This document shows, one piece after another, positions 25,046-33,528 of a DNA stretch of 64,000 nucleotides (position 1 is its first letter; the number at the start of each line of letters is the position of its first letter). The position numbers and the translations under genes are program-made. The notes under the pieces are model-generated. The model worked only from the letters and a program-made list of their open reading frames with translations. It did no database searches and was not told the DNA's origin. Source of the DNA: Bordetella sp. LUAb4 (lineage in GTDB: Bacteria; Pseudomonadota; Gammaproteobacteria; Burkholderiales; Burkholderiaceae_B); contig NZ_JAHPZX010000006.1 of the NCBI RefSeq assembly GCF_021325795.1, positions 1 through 64,000 on the forward strand, given 5' to 3'.

Positions 25046-27714
25046 GGCTGCGTCACCAGCTCCGGCTTGTAGCCCAGTTGCTTGAGCAGCGACAAGGCGG
25101 TGTCGACGCTGCGCGCATCGCGCGGCACTTGCGAGCGCACCACATAGCCCTGGCCGCCGGGACCGGGCTGATCATAGGCGTCCAGGCCGCTCATGCGCAC
25201 CCGCGCGGCGATGCTCTCGGCCTGGTCCTGTCCGGAAGCCGTGGCGAATTGCAGCGTGGTCTTGGTGGCCTTCGTATCGCCATACAAAGCAGAGGGATCG
25301 GTGGCGATGGTCACGCCTATCGGCAGATTGGCACGGATCACTTCATCCGGCGGGCGCGGCGTCTCAGGCAACTGGCGCACGGCGAACGATTGGGTGGACT
25401 GCGGCGGCGGCTGCTTCATGGTCTCGGCGGCGGCCGCCGGACGCAGGTCATAGGTACCCGCGGGCACACCCGGCACGTTGGCTGGCGGCAGGATGGGCGC
25501 GTTCATGTCCGGCAAGGCCCAGTGATCGCCGGGCTGAACCACGCTTTGAGCGCGCCGCATGTAGTTGTAGCGATCCAGCGTCACACCCATGCTGTCCTGG
25601 GCGTTGCGCACCACATGCGGCCGCAGGAACACCATCAGGTTGGTCTTCTCGCGGCTGCGCGAGTCGTCGCGGAACAAGGCGCCCAGGATGGGGATGGAAC
25701 TCAGGCCGGGAACACCCGAACTGCCCGTCGATACGCTGTCCTGCAACAACCCGCCCAGGACGATGATCTGGCCGTCGTCGATCAGCACGCTGGTGTCGAT
25801 CGCTCGTTTGTTGGTAACGATGCCGCTGGTAGCCGTGGAGCTGGCGGTATCGATGGAGCTGACTTCCTGGTAGATGTCCAGCTTGACCGAACCGCCTTCG
25901 GAAATCTGCGGCCGGATGTTCAGCTTCAGGCCCACGTCCTCGCGTTCGATGGTCTGGAAAGGATTGCTGCTGTTGCCGCTGCCGGAGGTCACGTACTGCC
26001 CCGTCACGAAGGGCACGGTCTTGCCCACCATGATGCTGGCCGCCTCGTTGTCCAGCGTCATCAGGTTCGGCGTGGACAGGATATTGGCGCCGCCGTTGGT
26101 CTTCAGCGCATTGGCCAGCAGGTTCAGGTTGAGAATCTGCCCCACGCCCGGAATGTTGGTGGTGCCGCGCAGCAGGCCCACGCTGAGGCCGCTGGGCAAG
26201 GCGTCGATGGTGCTCGCGGCATTGCTCAGGTTCAGGCCGGTGCCGCCAAAATTGGAACCGCCGATGACCGATGTCCCATTGGTATTCAAACCGCCGTTGG
26301 TCGCGCCGAACCATTGCACGCCGATCTGTGCCGCCTGGCTCTCGGTGACCTCGACGATCATGCTTTCCACCAGCACCTGGGCGCGGCGCTGGTCCAGCAT
26401 GTCGATGACTTCACGCAAGCTGCGGTACTGCGGCTCGTTGGCGGAAATGATCAAGGTGTTGGTGGCGGGATCGGCCTGCACCGTCGCACCGTTGCCCGAG
26501 TAGGAAACGGGCTGCATGTTGTTGCTGCCGTCGACCCGGGCGATAGCCTGCTGCTGGCCGGATCCGATCCCGCTGCCGGACGTGCCGCCGGTCGTGCCGC
26601 CGCTGCCCATGCCGGTGGGCGTATACGTGTTGCCGGCGCCGTTCTGGCTGGTCTGGCTGGCGCCTTGCTGTGCGGCCCCAGCGCCGCCGCTGCGTTGGCC
26701 CTGGCCCGCGGCACCATTGGCGCCAGGCGCGTTGGCACCCTGCCCCGTCAGCAAGCCGCCCAGCACGGCCGCCAGCCGTACGGCCTGAGCATTGCGCAGA
26801 TAGACCACGTGCAGATTGCCCGCGCCGGACTGCTGCGTATCGAGCTTCATCACCAGATCGCGCGCCAGCGCGGTGCGCGCCGGGCTGCCCGAGCGGATCA
26901 CCACATTGTTCGTACGCGGATCGGCCACCACGGCGATGCGCTGCGTGGCATCGGCGCTTTGCTGCTGGGCATCCAGCAATTGCGACGCCAAGGCCGCCAC
27001 GTCCGAAGCAATGGCATAACGCACCGGCACCACCGCCGTGTCGATCGACGTCGGCACGTCGATGCTGGCGATGACGCGCGCGATGCGCTCCATGTTGTCG
27101 GCGTAGTCGGTCACCACCACGGTGTTGTTGCCGGGGTAGGCGTTGACCGGATTGTTGGGCGGCACCATGGGGCGCAGCACCGGCACCAGGTTGGCCGCGT
27201 TCTCGTACTTCAGCGGAAACACCCGCGTGACCATTTCACCGCTCGACACCCGCGGCGTGGCCGTGGCGCCGCCGTTGCGGCCATTGGAGCCATTGGCACC
27301 ATAGGCACCGCCCGCGCCCGGGCCGCGCCGATCGAACTCCTCCACCGACATCGCGCTGCCCTGCAGCTTGGCGTCGGCTTCCGGCACCACCCGCGTCACC
27401 CCGCCCACTTCGACGATGGCATAGCCTTGCAGGCGCAGCGAACCGGCCAGCATGTTCATCGCGGTCTGGCGGTCCACAGGCTGGTCGGACACCAGCGTCA
27501 TCTTGCCCTTGACCCGAGGGTCATAGAGATAATTGCGCTTGGTGAAAAGCGACAGCGCGCGCAGCACCGCCGGGATGTCGACATCGACGAAATTCAACGA
27601 CACTTTGTCGTCGGCGCTACGCACCGGTTGCTGCGCGAGCGCCGTGAGAGGCGCTCCGAGAGTCAGGGTGAGGGACAAAGCGGCGGCTGTCAGCCGGTAC
27701 AAAAGGCGGGTCAT
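25042..27714 (-). CDS. gspD: Type II secretion outer-membrane secretin GspD with a SPOR-like C-terminal extension
   Basis: This encodes 890 residues, longer than the usual 650-780. A signal peptide (1-28, ending LTALAQ) precedes N0 ([19 protein letters not shown]) and N1-N3 modules, the last interrupted by a Gly/Ser/Gln/Asn-rich linker at about 325-385. The secretin core ends near residue 718 after [15 protein letters not shown] and [13 protein letters not shown]. About 170 further residues follow: a Pro-rich linker, then roughly 75 residues (from [19 protein letters not shown] to [13 protein letters not shown]) that resemble a SPOR peptidoglycan-binding repeat. The gene is first in gspD-gspE and is preceded by a promoter region sharing elements with gspG. 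Confidence 0.95.
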   Translation of the reverse strand: MTRLLYRLTAAALSLTLTLGAPLTALAQQPVRSADDKVSLNFVDVDIPAVLRALSLFTKRNYLYDPRVKGKMTLVSDQPVDRQTAMNMLAGSLRLQGYAIVEVGGVTRVVPEADAKLQGSAMSVEEFDRRGPGAGGAYGANGSNGRNGGATATPRVSSGEMVTRVFPLKYENAANLVPVLRPMVPPNNPVNAYPGNNTVVVTDYADNMERIARVIASIDVPTSIDTAVVPVRYAIASDVAALASQLLDAQQQSADATQRIAVVADPRTNNVVIRSGSPARTALARDLVMKLDTQQSGAGNLHVVYLRNAQAVRLAAVLGGLLTGQGANAPGANGAAGQGQRSGGAGAAQQGASQTSQNGAGNTYTPTGMGSGGTTGGTSGSGIGSGQQQAIARVDGSNNMQPVSYSGNGATVQADPATNTLIISANEPQYRSLREVIDMLDQRRAQVLVESMIVEVTESQAAQIGVQWFGATNGGLNTNGTSVIGGSNFGGTGLNLSNAASTIDALPSGLSVGLLRGTTNIPGVGQILNLNLLANALKTNGGANILSTPNLMTLDNEAASIMVGKTVPFVTGQYVTSGSGNSSNPFQTIEREDVGLKLNIRPQISEGGSVKLDIYQEVSSIDTASSTATSGIVTNKRAIDTSVLIDDGQIIVLGGLLQDSVSTGSSGVPGLSSIPILGALFRDDSRSREKTNLMVFLRPHVVRNAQDSMGVTLDRYNYMRRAQSVVQPGDHWALPDMNAPILPPANVPGVPAGTYDLRPAAAAETMKQPPPQSTQSFAVRQLPETPRPPDEVIRANLPIGVTIATDPSALYGDTKATKTTLQFATASGQDQAESIAARVRMSGLDAYDQPGPGGQGYVVRSQVPRDARSVDTALSLLKQLGYKPELVTQP

Positions 27715-27746
27715 GATCCATCGTCGTTATGGTCAGAAGCGCGGCG

Positions 27747-27780
27747 ATTATACTGATCGCGTCGCAATATTACTGTCATA
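27747..27780 (-). promoter_or_regulatory. gspD promoter region with elements shared with the gspG promoter
   Basis: On the minus strand, GATCAGTATAAT (27758-27747) contains a perfect -10 hexamer about 35 bases before the gspD start codon. Upstream lies TATGACAGTAATAT (27780-27767), the complement of ATATTACTGTCATA, which matches the gspG element 13 of 14. gspF, read in the other direction from 27878, could use the same site. Confidence 0.5.
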
Positions 27781-27877
27781 AACAATCGAGCAAAGGCGGT
27801 CATAATATGGGCCGGCTGGCATGCGACGGCCATCCACCGGCGCCCCTGCGCCACGCAGCATCCTCACGCAGTTATCT

Positions 27878-29095
27878 ATGCCTTCCTTCCGCTACACCGC
27901 CACCGACGCCCTGGGCAAGACGGTGCGCGGATTGATCGATGCAGACACCGCCCGCGGCGCCCGCAACCAGTTGCGCGCCCGCGGCCTGTTGCCGCTGACA
28001 GCGGAACCCGCCGCCGGCGGCGGTGACGCCGCGCGCACCAGCCGCGGTCTGTTCGGCCCCAAGCTCAACGACAACGACCTGGCGTGGCTCACCCGGCAAC
28101 TGGCCAGCCTGCTGGCCGCCGGGCTGCCGCTGGACGCCGCGCTGAGTGCCGCGCAAGACCAGGCCGAACGCAAGCACGTGGCCGAAGTGCTGTCCGGCGT
28201 GCGTGCCGACGTGCGCGCCGGCCACCGGCTGGCGGAGGCGCTGGCCGCGCGCCCGCGGGATTTCCCCGAGATTTATCGTGCGCTGGTCACGGCGGGCGAA
28301 GAGTCCGGCGAGCTGGCGACGGTGCTGGACAAGCTGGCGGTGTACATCGAGGACCGCAACGCCTTGCGCAGCAAGATATTGACCGCCTTCATCTATCCTT
28401 GCGTGGTCGGCTGCGTGTCCGTGGTGATCGTCATTTTCCTGCTGGGATACGTCGTTCCGCAGGTGGTGTCGGCCTTCACCCAAACGCATCAACAACTGCC
28501 CTTCCTGACCCGCGCCATGCTGGCACTGAGCGACTATGTGCGGCAATGGGGCTGGCTGACCGGGCTGGTGATCGCCGGCGCGGTGTTTGCCTGGCGCCGC
28601 ACGCTGCGCCTGCCCGCTGCCCGCCTGGCATGGCATGCGCGGGTCCTGCGCCTGCCGCTGGCGGGCCGCTTCGTCATGGGGGTGAACGTGGCACGCTTCG
28701 CCTCGACCCTGGCGATTCTCACCGGCAGCGGCGTGCCACTGCTGCGTTCCCTGGATGCGGCGCGCCAGACCCTGGGCAACGATCGCCTGCGTGGTGCCGT
28801 CGACGACGCCACCGCGCGCGTGCGCGAAGGTGCGTCGCTGGCCTCGTCGCTGCAGGTGCAGCGGGTGTTCCCGTCCCTGTTGGTGCATCTCACCGCCAGC
28901 GGCGAGAAAACCGGCACGCTGCCGGCCATGCTGGACCGTGCCTCGTCCACCTTGGCGCGCGAACTGGAACGGCGCGCCATGGCCATGACGGCTTTGCTTG
29001 AACCGGCCATGATCCTGGTGATGGGGGGTTTCGTGCTGATGATCGTGCTGGCGGTGATGATGCCCATCATGGAAATCAACCAGATGGTGCGTTAA
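27878..29095 (+). CDS. gspF: Type II secretion inner-membrane platform protein GspF
   Basis: This encodes 405 residues starting at MPSFRYTATDALGKTVRG, the classical GspF opening. Two cytoplasmic four-helix domains (about 70-190 and 270-395) contain LTRQLASLLAAGLPLDAAL and ARFASTLAILTGSGVPLLRSL. Three membrane helices are present (about 170-190, 220-240, and the C-terminal ILVMGGFVLMIVLAVMMPIM). GspF contacts GspE and GspL. It is transcribed alone, divergently from gspD-E, whereas F usually follows E. The intergenic stretch 29096-29179 consists of degenerate GGCCCGCGCC/TGCTGCC repeats and no gene. Confidence 0.96.
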   Translation: MPSFRYTATDALGKTVRGLIDADTARGARNQLRARGLLPLTAEPAAGGGDAARTSRGLFGPKLNDNDLAWLTRQLASLLAAGLPLDAALSAAQDQAERKHVAEVLSGVRADVRAGHRLAEALAARPRDFPEIYRALVTAGEESGELATVLDKLAVYIEDRNALRSKILTAFIYPCVVGCVSVVIVIFLLGYVVPQVVSAFTQTHQQLPFLTRAMLALSDYVRQWGWLTGLVIAGAVFAWRRTLRLPAARLAWHARVLRLPLAGRFVMGVNVARFASTLAILTGSGVPLLRSLDAARQTLGNDRLRGAVDDATARVREGASLASSLQVQRVFPSLLVHLTASGEKTGTLPAMLDRASSTLARELERRAMAMTALLEPAMILVMGGFVLMIVLAVMMPIMEINQMVR

Positions 29096-29179
29096 GGCCC
29101 GGCCCACGCCTGCTGCCCCACGTCCCAGCCTGCTGTCCCCGGCCCGCGCCATCTGCCCCAGGCCCGCGCCTGCTGCCTC

Positions 29180-30571
29180 TCAGCACTCGACGATATTCAC
29201 CGCCAGCCCGCCGCGCGCCGTCTCTTTGTACTTGGTCTTCATATCGGCGCCGGTTTCGCGCATGGTCTTGATCACCGAATCCAGCGATACGTAATGATGG
29301 CCATCGCCGCGCAGCGCCATGCGGGCGGCGTTCAAGGCCTTCACCGACGCCATCGCGTTGCGCTCGATACAGGGAATCTGCACCAGGCCGCCGACGGGAT
29401 CACAGGTCAACCCCAGGTTGTGCTCCATGCCGATCTCGGCGGCGTTTTCCACCTGCGACACATTGCCGCCCAGGACGGCGGCCAGCGCACCGGCCGCCAT
29501 CGAACAGGCCACGCCCACTTCGCCCTGGCATCCCACTTCGGCGCCGGAAATCGACGCGTTGTACTTGTATAGCAAGCCGATGGCCGCGGCCGTCAGCAGG
29601 AATTCGTGTATTCCGGCGCGGCTGGCGCCCGGCACGAATCGATCGTAATAATGCAGCACCGCCGGAATGATGCCGGCCGCCCCGTTGGTCGGCGCGGTAA
29701 CCACGCGGCCGCCGGCGGCGTTCTCCTCGTTGACCGCCATGGCGTACAGATTGACCCAGTCCATCACGGACAAGGGATCGGACAAGGTGCGTTCCGCGCG
29801 CTGGGTCAGGTGCCGGTACAGCTCTGGTGCGCGGCGGCGCACGCGCAGGGGCCCGGGCAATTCGCCATCCGCTTCCGGATGCCCGATGCCACAGCCGCGC
29901 GTCACACAGTCCTGCATCACGCGCCAGATATCGTCCAGCCCCGCGTGCACGGCGTCTTCCGTGCGCCAGATCTGCTCGTTGCGCAGCATCAAGCCGGCGA
30001 TGGACAAACCGGCGTCTTCGGCCATGCGCACCAGTTCGCGGCCGGTACGAAACGGGAAAGGCAGTTGATCGTGCGCGGCGATGACCTGGCTGTTCGACGC
30101 CCCCGCCGTCACCACGAAGCCACCGCCCACCGACAGGTAGCGCGCTTCGCGCAGGCTCCCGCCCTGCGCATCGTAGGCGTGGAATTTCATGCCGTTGGGA
30201 TGTTCGGCCATCGCCTCGCGGCGATAGAACATCAGATGCTCTTTCTCGACGAAGGGCACGGCGTGTTCGCCCAGCAGGACCAGGCTGCGACTGGACCGCA
30301 GCTGCTGGATCAGGCCAGCGATGGCGTCGGGATCCACCGTATCCGGCGCGTGCCCCATGAGGCCCAGCAACACGCCCTTGTCGGTGCCATGGCCCTTGCC
30401 CGTGGCGCCCAGCGAGCCATACAGCTCGGCCCGCACATTGGCCACGGCCGGCAGCAGGCCGTCACGCTTGAGCCCCGTCGCGAACAACAAGGCGGCCCGC
30501 ATCGGCCCCACGGTGTGCGAACTGGAAGGGCCTATGCCGATCTTGAACAGGTCGAAAACAGAAACAGCCAA
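29180..30571 (-). CDS. sdaA: L-serine ammonia-lyase (iron-sulfur type)
   Basis: This encodes 463 residues from a TTG start. The enzyme converts L-serine to pyruvate and ammonia using a [4Fe-4S] cluster. The beta domain opens [22 protein letters not shown]. The catalytic alpha domain has [16 protein letters not shown] and [17 protein letters not shown], which supply cluster cysteines, and the C terminus ends VNIVEC with the tail Cys. It is a fused single-chain form. The TTG at 30571 is chosen because GGGG lies 5 bases upstream and the domain begins immediately; no ATG is suitably placed. Confidence 0.95.
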   Translation of the reverse strand: MAVSVFDLFKIGIGPSSSHTVGPMRAALLFATGLKRDGLLPAVANVRAELYGSLGATGKGHGTDKGVLLGLMGHAPDTVDPDAIAGLIQQLRSSRSLVLLGEHAVPFVEKEHLMFYRREAMAEHPNGMKFHAYDAQGGSLREARYLSVGGGFVVTAGASNSQVIAAHDQLPFPFRTGRELVRMAEDAGLSIAGLMLRNEQIWRTEDAVHAGLDDIWRVMQDCVTRGCGIGHPEADGELPGPLRVRRRAPELYRHLTQRAERTLSDPLSVMDWVNLYAMAVNEENAAGGRVVTAPTNGAAGIIPAVLHYYDRFVPGASRAGIHEFLLTAAAIGLLYKYNASISGAEVGCQGEVGVACSMAAGALAAVLGGNVSQVENAAEIGMEHNLGLTCDPVGGLVQIPCIERNAMASVKALNAARMALRGDGHHYVSLDSVIKTMRETGADMKTKYKETARGGLAVNIVEC

Positions 30572-30712
30572 GGTAACCCCATATCTTGTCGTGACCGCTG
30601 ACCGCAATGCCCGCGTCCGCGTCGCCGCGATCACCGTGCCGCCATCATATACCCGGCGATTCGAAGGCCGGCCGGTGTCCCTGCCGGGCCGTCAAAAAAG
30701 CCGCTTATGACG

Positions 30713-30732
30713 CTCATAAAAATTTTTATGAG
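30713..30732. promoter_or_regulatory. Perfect 20-bp palindrome between sdaA and the Na/Pi cotransporter gene
   Basis: CTCATAAAAATTTTTATGAG is its own reverse complement. The preceding TTATGA at 30704-30709 gives a second, nested inverted repeat. It lies in the 374-base divergent region (30572-30945), where no gene was found, and is a good operator candidate or a cruciform-forming site. Confidence 0.55.
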
Positions 30733-30846
30733 AACGTTTTCAGGGGTAATTAGACCCGGGGTAACTTCTCGTGCGATGATGGGGACGCACCCCATTCCCT
30801 GAACTATCATGGTCGCGCGGGGCTCCATGCATTTCGACGGGTCGAG

Positions 30847-30890
30847 TCCGATTCGTTAGGCCCGATTCGTTAAGCCCGATGCATAAGGCC
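30847..30890 (+). repeat. Three degenerate CCGATTCGTTAAG-type tandem repeats
   Basis: TCCGATTCGTTAGGC, CCCGATTCGTTAAGC and CCCGATGCATAAGGC follow one another from about 30847 to 30890, just upstream of the Na/Pi cotransporter gene. Confidence 0.65.
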
Positions 30891-30945
30891 CCATGCGTAC
30901 AGCCGATTGCGCGGCCCTGAGCATTTTTACTGTCCTTACCTGCCT

Positions 30946-32619
30946 ATGTCCGGAATCATCACGCTACTCGACTTCGCCGGCTATGTCGCCCTGCTGCTGT
31001 GGGGCGTGCATATGGTCCAGACGGGAGTCCAGCGCGCGTTCGGTGCCGCCTTGGGTACGTTCCTGGGACGGGCATTGGGCACACGCCTGCGCGCCTTCTG
31101 CGCGGGGCTGGCCATCACCGCCGCCTTGCAAAGCAGCACGGCCACCGGCCTGATGATCACCGGCTTCGCAGCGGGCGGCGTGGTAGCCCTGGTGCCGGCC
31201 CTGGCGGCCATGCTGGGCGCCAACGTCGGCACCACGCTGATCGTGCAGCTGCTGTCCTTCGACCTGACGGCGCTGGCACCTATCCTGATCCTCGTCGGCG
31301 TTTGGATGTTCCGCCGCTACCCGCCGGGACTCACGCGCGACCTGGGCCGTGTCTTCATCGGCCTGGGCCTGCTGCTGATGTCGCTGCACTCCCTGGTGGA
31401 CTTGTTCGCACCCTTCCAAACCGCCCCGCTGTTGCGCACCATCCTGGATGCCCTGGCCACTCAGCCCGTGGCCGCCATGTTGCTGGCGGCGGCCTTGACC
31501 TGGGCGGCCCATTCCAGCGTAGCCGTGGTGGTCCTGATCATGTCCATGGCCAGCCACCACCTGGTCGGCGGTCCGGCCGCCTTCGCCATGGTGCTGGGCG
31601 CCAACCTGGGCACGGCGATCAACCCCATTATCGAAGGCGTCACGGGCGACGATCCCGCGGCGCGACGCCTGCCGCTGGGCAACCTGCTGACGCGCCTGGC
31701 CGGCGTCGTGCTGGGCCTGCTGCTGCTGCCCTGGGTGCAACCCTGGATGGAGGGGCTTTCCAACGACCCGGCGCGCGCGGTGGCCAATTTCCACACGCTG
31801 TTCAACGCCGTCATCGCGCTGATATTCCTGCCCGTCCTCACGCCCTACGGCGCGCTGTTGACGCGCTGGCTGCCCAAGCGCGCCAACCCCGACGACCCTG
31901 CGCTGCCGCACTACCTGGACGAGGCCGCGCATGACGTGCCGGCCGTGGCGCTGGGCAATGCCTCGCGCGAAGCGCTGCGCATGGCCGACATGCTGCAGAC
32001 CTTGCTGCTGCTGGCCCGCGCGGGTTTCAAGCGCGACAACCGCCATCGGCTGGTGCAGGCGCGCCAGCTGGACGGCGCCCTGGACAAGCTGGAAACGGCC
32101 ATCACCCTGTACCTGGCCACGCTGGATCGCGAAAACATGACCAGCGAGGACACGCAGCGGATGGAAGAGATCCTGGCCTTCGCCAGCAATATCGGCCATG
32201 CCGCCGATGCCGCTTATCACGGCCTGCTGTCGCACGCGACCAAGCTGCGCAAGCAGGGCTGGACGCTGGCGTCGGAGCAGCGCGAAGAATTGGATGAAGT
32301 GCTGGGCCAGTTGTTGGGTACCGAGCGGCGCACCGCCGCCCTGTTCGTCAATGCGGACGTGCGTCAGGCACGCGCGCTGGCAGGCGAAAAGGAAAGACTG
32401 CGGGGACTGGAAATCCGCGCGTCGGAAACCCATCTGAACAAGATCAAGTCCGGCCAGGTAGACGCCGCCGAAGTCGGCCAGCTCTACCTGGACATCCTGC
32501 GCGACGTGAAGAACGTCAACTCTTACCTGGTGGGCGCGGCGGCGTACCCGGTGCTGGCGAAGCAAGGCGAGCTGCTGCCGAACCGGCTTCGCGAAAGCGT
32601 CAACGAAGCCGGGAATTGA
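30946..32619 (+). CDS. Na/Pi cotransporter-family protein with a PhoU-like C-terminal domain
   Basis: This encodes 557 residues. The membrane part (about 1-300) has two inverted NptA/PNaS repeats, each with the signature Ser-rich motif: AALQSSTATGLMITGF near 61 and WAAHSSVAVVVLIMSMA near 185. The cytoplasmic C terminus (about 330-550) is helical and PhoU-like (ASREALRMADMLQTLLLLA, ASNIGHAADAAYHGLLSH). It probably carries out sodium-driven phosphate uptake or export. The ATG at 30946 is chosen because the first membrane helix follows directly; an in-frame start 13 codons upstream is less likely. Confidence 0.9.
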   Translation: MSGIITLLDFAGYVALLLWGVHMVQTGVQRAFGAALGTFLGRALGTRLRAFCAGLAITAALQSSTATGLMITGFAAGGVVALVPALAAMLGANVGTTLIVQLLSFDLTALAPILILVGVWMFRRYPPGLTRDLGRVFIGLGLLLMSLHSLVDLFAPFQTAPLLRTILDALATQPVAAMLLAAALTWAAHSSVAVVVLIMSMASHHLVGGPAAFAMVLGANLGTAINPIIEGVTGDDPAARRLPLGNLLTRLAGVVLGLLLLPWVQPWMEGLSNDPARAVANFHTLFNAVIALIFLPVLTPYGALLTRWLPKRANPDDPALPHYLDEAAHDVPAVALGNASREALRMADMLQTLLLLARAGFKRDNRHRLVQARQLDGALDKLETAITLYLATLDRENMTSEDTQRMEEILAFASNIGHAADAAYHGLLSHATKLRKQGWTLASEQREELDEVLGQLLGTERRTAALFVNADVRQARALAGEKERLRGLEIRASETHLNKIKSGQVDAAEVGQLYLDILRDVKNVNSYLVGAAAYPVLAKQGELLPNRLRESVNEAGN

Positions 32620-32644
32620 ACCAAGGTACCTGAACCAAGGTACC
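32617..32644 (+). repeat. Two copies of a 14-bp direct repeat at the end of the cotransporter gene
   Basis: TGAACCAAGGTACC occurs at 32617-32630 and again at 32631-32644. The first copy contains the TGA stop codon of the cotransporter gene; the two copies lie in the gap before the convergent dienelactone hydrolase gene. Confidence 0.85.
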
Positions 32645-32652
32645 GCGGGGCC

Positions 32653-33444
32653 TTAGTTCAAGTACTGCGCGAACCAGTCCACCAGGCGCTTCCAGCCATC
32701 CTTGGCTTCCGTTTCGCGGTAGCTTGGGCGATAGTCGGCGTAGAAGGCATGGCCGGCATCCGGATACACCACGAACTTGGAAGCCTTGGCCGCCGCATTG
32801 CCCTGCGCCAGCTTGGTCTTGACCTGCTCGATGGTGTCCAGCGGAATGCTTTCGTCCTTGGCGCCGTACAGGCCCAGCACGGGGCCGTGCACCTTGTCGG
32901 CGATATCCACCACGAACTGCTTGATGAGTGGGCCGTGGCCGGTCGCCACCTTGCCGTACCAGGCCACGCCGGCCTTCACGTCCGGGTTGTGCGCGGCATA
33001 CATCCAGGTGATGCGGCCACCCCAGCAGAAGCCGGTGATGCCCACGCGCTTGGCGTCGCCACCGTTCTGCGCGGCCCAGGCCACGCTGGCATCCAGGTCG
33101 GACATGACCTGCTCGTCCGGCACCTTGGCGACGATTTCCGCGACCAGCTTGGGAATATCGGTATACGTCGACGCATCGCCCTGGCGTTCGTACAGATTCA
33201 CGCCGATGGCGAAATAGCCTTCCTTGGCGATGCGACGGCAGACGTCCTGGATATGTTCATGCAGGCCGAAGATTTCCTGCACCACCAGCACGATGGGCAG
33301 GCTGCTCTTGCCTTCGGGCAAGGCGTAGTAGGCCGGCACCGTGCCGTCCTTGACGGGCAGATCGATAAGGCCATGGGTCAGGCCTTGCGGGCTGGTGTGG
33401 ATGACCGTGGGCTGCACGGAACCGGCGGCGGGAGCAAAACTCAT
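32653..33444 (-). CDS. Dienelactone hydrolase-family protein
   Basis: This encodes 263 residues with an alpha/beta-hydrolase fold. The nucleophile Cys is in GFCWGGR; the Asp is probably in LGLYGAKDESI and the His in PDAGHAFYADYRPSY, completing the Cys-Asp-His triad of dienelactone hydrolases. LPIVLVVQEIFGLHEHIQDVCRR is a family hallmark. True dienelactone hydrolase acts in chlorocatechol breakdown, but no such pathway lies nearby, so the substrate is unknown. It follows polA on the same strand with an 84-bp gap. Confidence 0.92.
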   Translation of the reverse strand: MSFAPAAGSVQPTVIHTSPQGLTHGLIDLPVKDGTVPAYYALPEGKSSLPIVLVVQEIFGLHEHIQDVCRRIAKEGYFAIGVNLYERQGDASTYTDIPKLVAEIVAKVPDEQVMSDLDASVAWAAQNGGDAKRVGITGFCWGGRITWMYAAHNPDVKAGVAWYGKVATGHGPLIKQFVVDIADKVHGPVLGLYGAKDESIPLDTIEQVKTKLAQGNAAAKASKFVVYPDAGHAFYADYRPSYRETEAKDGWKRLVDWFAQYLN

Positions 33445-33528
33445 GGTGGATTCCTTGTCGTGGCGCGGGGGAAACCCTGATTATGCCTGCGCCTCACTGA
33501 CCGGCAACTAAAGCGGCGCAGGCCGGTA

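Noticed and set aside
25078-27756. 892-codon open frame antisense to gspD
   Set aside because: The product is His/Arg/Gly-rich without any family pattern, and the frame is the codon-bias shadow of the clearly identified secretin gene in GC-rich DNA.
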